A stretch of 33,527 nucleotides of DNA from a virus: the IMG/VR virus record IMGVR_UViG_3300046314_000158, positions 1-33,527 of that record; one strand, 5' to 3'. The position numbers were made by a program, and so were the translations under genes. The number at the start of each line of letters is the position of its first letter. The stretch's first letter is position 1. This document shows, piece by piece, positions 29,621 through 33,527 of this stretch. Under the pieces are notes generated by a model that was given only the letters and a program-made list of their open reading frames with translations, did no database searches and was not told the DNA's origin.

Positions 29621-29755
29621 ATGAGTAATGTATTAACAATTAAAATGCCGCCAAATAAGTTGGATAAGGCAAAATTAAAGGATAAAGCGACTGTAAAAGG
29701 TTATAATAATATCAATGCTTTATTAGTATCAACAATCTTAAAACTTCAGAAATAA
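29621..29755 (+). CDS. Ribbon-helix-helix-like small protein, 44 aa
   Basis: First gene of the rightward early operon. N-terminal strand VLTIKMP followed by helices (LDKAKLKDKATV, then INALLVSTILKLQ) matches the strand-helix-helix pattern of Arc/CopG repressors. It ends with TAATG, overlapping the next ATG by one base. Because it lies right behind a promoter with direct repeats, autoregulation is a natural hypothesis. The helices are short and the family call is tentative. Confidence 0.55.
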   Translation: MSNVLTIKMPPNKLDKAKLKDKATVKGYNNINALLVSTILKLQK

Positions 29756-30069
29756 TGAAAATAGATAAACTATACATTGAAGGAATTGTAGATGCAACCC
29801 TATCAGATTTTGAGCAAAGAGATAACTGTATTAATCCCGATAAGGATCTAGAGATAAGTTATAACACGTTAACAAATTCTAAAGATGGTAAGGTAGATAT
29901 TGGATGTCAAGTTACATTTACTTGGATTACTAAATTAAGCCATGATGTTGATGATAATGTAAGAGATGAAAACTATATTAAGATCTATTCTAAGGATAAG
30001 ATAGCGGGGGTTGTAAGTGATGTTTACGATATATTTAGTGATATTAATAAATGTAAAATAGAATTATAA
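29755..30069 (+). CDS. Hypothetical early protein, 104 aa
   Basis: An acidic protein with strand/helix alternation (LYIEGIVDATL, then VDIGCQVTFTWITK). It overlaps both neighbours by one base, so it is translationally coupled to the RHH-like gene and the membrane peptide. No domain recognised. Confidence 0.6.
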   Translation: MKIDKLYIEGIVDATLSDFEQRDNCINPDKDLEISYNTLTNSKDGKVDIGCQVTFTWITKLSHDVDDNVRDENYIKIYSKDKIAGVVSDVYDIFSDINKCKIEL

Positions 30070-30164
30070 TGAAATTAACAGATAGTCAAGTAACGTTTTT
30101 ATACAAAGCAGTATCTTTTTTAGTAGGCTTTATAGGTTTAATCTTAATAATAATAAATTTATGA
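30069..30164 (+). CDS. Tiny membrane protein, 31 aa
   Basis: ATG 30069 to TGA 30162-30164. Residues about 13-31 form one hydrophobic segment (AVSFLVGFIGLILIIINL). The start overlaps the previous stop by one base and the 3' end overlaps the next ATG, a coupled series of small genes. Possible role in membrane association or superinfection exclusion; unknown. Confidence 0.5.
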   Translation: MKLTDSQVTFLYKAVSFLVGFIGLILIIINL

Positions 30165-30274
30165 CATTAACACAAACAGTATTAGCTATGATTGTAACAA
30201 TTATAATCTGCTTAGGAATAGTAATTTATTCAATAATTAACAACAATTATTTTTATGACAATGAAATGGAATAG
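30161..30274 (+). CDS. Tiny membrane protein, 37 aa
   Basis: ATG 30161 overlaps the preceding stop (ATGA). Residues about 6-26 are hydrophobic (TVLAMIVTIIICLGIVIYSII), followed by a short polar tail. The gene overlaps the next start (30255) by 20 bases. Confidence 0.5.
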   Translation: MTLTQTVLAMIVTIIICLGIVIYSIINNNYFYDNEME

Positions 30275-30614
30275 CGAAAAACTAAACGAGATACAAGCTA
30301 TTGAAGATAATTTGTTTCACAATCAATTAGGTGGTCAAGGTATAGTATTTACTAGTTTTATTCATAACAGTAGAGAATGGATCGACACCGAATGTAACGC
30401 TAAACAAATACACATTAGCCCATTTAAACGTGAATTGGATAAGTTAGTAGATACCGTTGCGTATTACATCGAATGTGGAGAGATAACAATTAAGGCTGTT
30501 GAATTAGCTGGTGCTTGTTTTAACACTTTAAAGCCTAAGCTAACCAAAACACATAAAGATATTTTAAACGCTGCAAGAAAAATAAGAATTAAAAATAAAT
30601 CTAAAAACAAATAG
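30255..30614 (+). CDS. Hypothetical early protein, 119 aa
   Basis: The start may be 30255 or the in-frame ATG 30261. The product is largely helical (KLNEIQAIEDNLFHNQ, KRELDKLVDTVAYYIE) with a basic C-terminus. It lies two bases before the single-strand annealing gene, so it may be a recombination accessory protein. Not recognised. Confidence 0.6.
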   Translation: MTMKWNSEKLNEIQAIEDNLFHNQLGGQGIVFTSFIHNSREWIDTECNAKQIHISPFKRELDKLVDTVAYYIECGEITIKAVELAGACFNTLKPKLTKTHKDILNAARKIRIKNKSKNK

Positions 30615-30616
30615 AC

Positions 30617-31153
30617 ATGGAAAAGGAATTAAAACTAAACACACCTCTAAGTATTGATGAAATTGATTTTAGAGTTCAATCAGTAAACAAAGGAGGTTTT
30701 GCAACTATATTAGCTTATAAAGACGCTAGGGTTGATATGAACCGATTAGATGCCGTTATCGGGTTTGAGTATTGGCAAAAGAAATACGACTTAATTGATA
30801 ACCATTTGTTTTGTTCTATTGGGGTTTATAATAAAACTATTAACCAATGGATTTGGAAACAAGATGTAGGAACTGAAAGTAATACAGAAAAAGAAAAAGG
30901 CGAAGCTAGTGATGCTTTTAAAAGAGCTTGTTTTAATTTAGGTATTGGGCGTGAGTTATATGATTATCCTTTGATACAAGTTTCATTAAGTGATGCTGAA
31001 TTTGATAAAGCAACTGGTAAACCTACCTTTGCATTTAAGTTAAAAGAATGGGTTTGGTGTTCTGATTTTGATGATAAAGGTAAGTTAGTGTTATTAGCTG
31101 CTAAAGATAATAATGGATCAGTAAGGTTTAAATTTGATAATCGTAAAAAATAA
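30617..31153 (+). CDS. Rad52-type single-strand annealing protein
   Basis: 178 aa. The core motif EKEKGEASDAFKRACFNLGIG (93-111 region) followed by RELYDYP matches the Rad52/22 family, as does the earlier segment RVDMNRLDAVIGFEYW. Phage Rad52-like proteins anneal complementary strands for recombination and replication. The flanking early genes and overlap with the following gene fit a recombination module. No exonuclease partner was identified directly beside it; the DnaQ-like nuclease is on the other strand at 6776. Confidence 0.82.
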   Translation: MEKELKLNTPLSIDEIDFRVQSVNKGGFATILAYKDARVDMNRLDAVIGFEYWQKKYDLIDNHLFCSIGVYNKTINQWIWKQDVGTESNTEKEKGEASDAFKRACFNLGIGRELYDYPLIQVSLSDAEFDKATGKPTFAFKLKEWVWCSDFDDKGKLVLLAAKDNNGSVRFKFDNRKK

Positions 31154-31368
31154 TGTCAAACCTAGCCAACATAACGATAAGTGAGGATAATTACAAGTCC
31201 TTACTTATCAATGGGGCTTTTACTGATATAAAAATTATATCCGTTAAAATACTTCCAGATGATTCCTATTTAAAAGAAAATGAATTGTATAAGGAATTAC
31301 AAAAGAAGTATAGCAAAGCCAGAAAAGAATTAGAAGATTTTAGATTTCAACAAACAACTAATAAATAA
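31153..31368 (+). CDS. Hypothetical protein, 71 aa
   Basis: Overlaps the Rad52-like gene by one base. N-terminal strand region (LANITISEDNYKSLLI) and a C-terminal charged coiled coil (ENELYKELQKKYSKARKELED). Possibly an accessory subunit. Not recognised. Confidence 0.55.
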   Translation: MSNLANITISEDNYKSLLINGAFTDIKIISVKILPDDSYLKENELYKELQKKYSKARKELEDFRFQQTTNK

Positions 31369-31372
31369 CAAC

Positions 31373-31549
31373 ATGGAAGCAGAAAAAACAACTATAGATT
31401 TACTAGCAGAATGTGAGTATAAAATATCACGTTTAGAAAAGTCTATTGAAGTGGTAAACAATCAGTTACTACTTGATAATTGCCTATTAGATAGGTTAAA
31501 AGAACAGCGTAAAAGTTTAATGAATTACTTAAATACAGATAACGATTAA
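31373..31549 (+). CDS. Small coiled-coil protein, 58 aa
   Basis: ATG 31373, TAA 31547-31549, one base before the next ATG at 31551. Entirely helical with heptad-like pattern (ISRLEKSIEVVNNQLLLDNCLLDRLKEQRKSL). No domain recognised. Confidence 0.6.
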   Translation: MEAEKTTIDLLAECEYKISRLEKSIEVVNNQLLLDNCLLDRLKEQRKSLMNYLNTDND

Positions 31550-31550
31550 T

Positions 31551-32195
31551 ATGGAAACTCTAAAATTTATCAAACTTTCAGATAATGAATTTACTATAAA
31601 TGGCAATATGAATATTTGTGAGCATTTTACAAAATCAGTTGAAATAGATGGAGAAACTTATTTTAGAAATACAATGAAAGAAGTTAGTAAAGATGTAACT
31701 ACTTTAAATAAACACTATTGGTTTGAACATATTTTAGAGTTTCCTTTTATTAATTCTAGTTATAAATTACACGATTATCAAGGTTTTGTATATGGAACTT
31801 TAATAGATAAATACTGTAAATATGGCGTTTCATCAAATCCAACTGTATCAGCATATCAATTACTGTTTTATGAAAAGGTTTTAGATAAAAGAATATTAGA
31901 TATTTATACATCAAATACTAGCGAAGTATCATTGTATTGGTTTAAAAGGCATTTTGATATTAATAGAATACCTATTTTATTACATTCATACGGATTTAAT
32001 AATAGTGTTTATTGTAGTATGAAATTAATAGATTTTTTATCAATAGAAAACAAACAGTTATTATTTGGGTATGAACATTATAAAAACTATTTTATGCAAA
32101 CTTATGATGTAAATATTGATGAAGAAATAAACTTTAAAATGGCAGATAAACTAATAAGAAAATTAATAAGAGATAAACAAAAACAATTAAATTAA
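31551..32195 (+). CDS. Hypothetical protein, 214 aa
   Basis: Unusually rich in Tyr, Phe, His and Asn (KHYWFEHILEFPFINSS, YQLLFYEKVLDKRILD), with no cysteine cluster or membrane segment. It is the largest unknown of the rightward early block and is followed by a short A-rich gap before the next gene. Family not recognised. Confidence 0.6.
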   Translation: METLKFIKLSDNEFTINGNMNICEHFTKSVEIDGETYFRNTMKEVSKDVTTLNKHYWFEHILEFPFINSSYKLHDYQGFVYGTLIDKYCKYGVSSNPTVSAYQLLFYEKVLDKRILDIYTSNTSEVSLYWFKRHFDINRIPILLHSYGFNNSVYCSMKLIDFLSIENKQLLFGYEHYKNYFMQTYDVNIDEEINFKMADKLIRKLIRDKQKQLN

Positions 32196-32213
32196 CAATT
32201 AAAACTTAAAATT

Positions 32214-32456
32214 ATGCAACCAGTAAACAACAAATCAATGTTAGATTTCATTTTCGGTCAAATGGAAAAATTAGATAAGAATGAAATAGATATACAAACG
32301 GCATCAGCTCAAGCAAACCTAGCTAAACAAGCAAATAATGCCTTAATGTATGAGTTAAAAAGGGCAGATGTTCAAATGAAATTAACACAACATAATGAAG
32401 TTTATAAAGATGGTTTAAAATTACGTGAAGCTGAATCTAAAAACTTTGATAACTAA
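32214..32456 (+). CDS. Small helical protein, 80 aa
   Basis: The sequence TASAQANLAKQANNALMYELKRADVQMKL reads as one long amphipathic helix. It belongs to a type often seen in Bacteroidetes phages and conjugative elements, without known function. An A-rich stretch precedes the ATG. Confidence 0.6.
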   Translation: MQPVNNKSMLDFIFGQMEKLDKNEIDIQTASAQANLAKQANNALMYELKRADVQMKLTQHNEVYKDGLKLREAESKNFDN

Positions 32457-32460
32457 CACT

Positions 32461-32814
32461 ATGCTAATAGCCTGCACACTCACAAACTACCGACCTAAAT
32501 CAGATAAATCATTTAGCATAACGTTTAATACCCTAGAACTATCTAAGGACCAGAAAACAGAACTAGATGATTTATTCCAAACTCACGGTATAATGTATTT
32601 CAAAGGTCAAGATAAGATTAGTAAATCAGAAGTTGAAGAACTCGATAAAATTGATTTGGATCTATACGATAATAAAAAAACCCAAAGCCAAAGGTTAAGA
32701 GGTGTTTTATACCTCAAATGGGAAAAAGATAAAAAAGGATTTAACGAGTTTAAAGATTATTACGCTATGGAAACTAACCGAATTATTGAACACTATAAAT
32801 CTAAATTAGAATAG
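32461..32814 (+). CDS. Hypothetical protein, 117 aa
   Basis: ATG 32461 is preferred over an upstream in-frame GTG (32425) that would overlap the preceding gene by 32 bases. The product has a strand-rich N-terminus (IACTLTNYRPK, KSFSITFNTLELS) and a helical, lysine-rich C-terminus with a pattern (SQRLRGVLYLKWE) seen in small phage proteins. Not recognised. Confidence 0.6.
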   Translation: MLIACTLTNYRPKSDKSFSITFNTLELSKDQKTELDDLFQTHGIMYFKGQDKISKSEVEELDKIDLDLYDNKKTQSQRLRGVLYLKWEKDKKGFNEFKDYYAMETNRIIEHYKSKLE

Positions 32815-32852
32815 GATTAGGATAATTGAATAAAATGTATTATATTTGTTTT

Positions 32853-33527
32853 ATGGATATAAATAAAATAATAAATGATTATTCTGAAACTAAAAGTGTT
32901 TGGAAAGTCGGTGAACTTAACGGTTTAACAGGTCAAAAAGTACATTCTATTTTAAATAAAAATGGTATTGATACAAGTAATAAAACTAAATGGACTGCAG
33001 AACAAGAATCTGAATTAATAAAAATTTATAATTTAGGATTTATGTTTGGGGATAATACTTTAGATTTATTTTGTTTAAAGCATAATAAGTTAAAACCTAA
33101 TGTTTGCAGAAAAGCTAAAAATTTAGGTTTACAAACTAGTAATAGTAGAGAGTTTACAAAGCAAGCTAAAGAAAAAACATCTATAAATGCTAAAAAATGG
33201 ATTAAAGAAAAAGGACATCCAAGAGGTTTTTTAAATGTAAAACATACAGAAGTTACAAAAAAAATAATGTCTGAAAGTTCTAAAAGAATGTGGATGGATA
33301 AAAATAGTATAGTTAATAGCGATAACCATAGACAAAAATTATCAGATAACGCATCAAAAAGTATGGATAAAAGATTAAGTAATAGCAATGGTAATATGTA
33401 CAGTAGAACAAAAAATGGTACTATTGAAATAGGTGGTAAAAAAATATTTGTTCGGTCTGGTTGGGAAGCTAATATTTGTGCTTATTTTGAGTTTTTGAAA
33501 ACAAAAGGTGAGATATTAGAATGGAAT
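32853..33527 (+). CDS. Homing-endonuclease-like protein (truncated at window end)
   Basis: 225 codons are visible, open to the last base. N-terminal region (about 20-75) reads as helix-turn-helix modules with KTKWTAEQESEL and IYNLGF; the middle is basic and helical. The part near residue 205 shows VRSGWEANICAYFEFL and ends EILEWN, matching the start of the Vsr-related (EDxHD) endonuclease domain of phage homing endonucleases, in which R-S-x-W-E precedes WEY-E-P. The catalytic remainder is beyond the window. ATG 32853 is chosen; an in-frame ATG at 32835 exists. Such genes spread between phages and are often near replication or structural genes. Confidence 0.55.
   Translation, partial: MDINKIINDYSETKSVWKVGELNGLTGQKVHSILNKNGIDTSNKTKWTAEQESELIKIYNLGFMFGDNTLDLFCLKHNKLKPNVCRKAKNLGLQTSNSREFTKQAKEKTSINAKKWIKEKGHPRGFLNVKHTEVTKKIMSESSKRMWMDKNSIVNSDNHRQKLSDNASKSMDKRLSNSNGNMYSRTKNGTIEIGGKKIFVRSGWEANICAYFEFLKTKGEILEWN

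Noticed and set aside
33026-33388. Leftward 120-codon frame at the right end
   Set aside because: Antisense to the endonuclease-like gene, highly leucine/phenylalanine-rich as expected from the complement of lysine/asparagine codons.
1-33527. Circular closure of the window
   Set aside because: Joining 33527 to 1 continues the endonuclease frame only to a stop at 43-45, without the expected catalytic half. The two ends share no overlap that I can see.
1-33527. Integrase, tRNA genes, CRISPR arrays
   Set aside because: None found by eye: no R-H-R-Y tyrosine recombinase pattern, no cloverleaf and no regular repeat-spacer series. Small or divergent ones could be missed.

Overview
The window is most of a tailed double-stranded DNA phage of a Bacteroidetes host, probably Flavobacterium-like. 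The evidence is a very AT-rich sequence, almost no Shine-Dalgarno sites, promoters of the Bacteroidetes type (-33 TTG, -7 TAnnTTTG), Sec signal peptides ending in xSQ or xAQ, and a full set of head, tail, packaging and lysis genes. Both ends cut through genes, so the genome is incomplete. No integrase, tRNA or CRISPR array is visible.

Left, rightward block (1-6418): small unknown genes, a compact structured RNA with its own promoter-like and terminator-like ends (about 271-366), a replication-initiator-like protein, and a T7 gp4-type primase-helicase. Directly after the primase-helicase lies the most unusual part of the window: five consecutive one-gene cassettes (3028 to about 5892) separated by attC-like hairpins, all in one orientation. 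The two ends of each cassette are complementary to each other, as expected if integron-like recombination cut between G and TT of a GTTA core. One cassette carries a Mom-like DNA-modification (anti-restriction) protein; the other four carry small unknown proteins, two of them cysteine-rich. A DUF1599/Nmad1 nucleotide-modification-associated gene follows the array.

Leftward late block (29480 down to 6415): sigma-like factor, small unknowns, TerS, TerL, a tail-assembly chaperone pair joined by a -1 frameshift on a nine-T run, a gp10-like completion protein, tail-tip proteins, tape measure, XkdF-like protease, scaffold-like protein, major capsid protein, tail-tube-like protein, portal (with an unusual winged-helix and C-terminal extension), connector, tail fibre, a LamG plus SGNH esterase, then lysis genes (TM/coiled-coil protein, M15 endolysin, holin-like protein, candidate unimolecular spanin) and a DnaQ-like exonuclease. 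Three copies of one element, TTGTAAAA-N15-TTATAGT, head three late sub-operons and may be read by the phage sigma-like factor. A one-gene moron on the opposite strand, with its own bidirectional terminator, sits between two of these sub-operons.

Right, rightward early block (29621-33527): a consensus promoter overlapped by 9-bp direct repeats, a tiny ribbon-helix-helix-like protein, two tiny membrane proteins, a Rad52-type annealing protein, several unknowns, and a truncated homing-endonuclease-like gene that runs off the window end. The early and late blocks diverge from the control region at 29481-29620.
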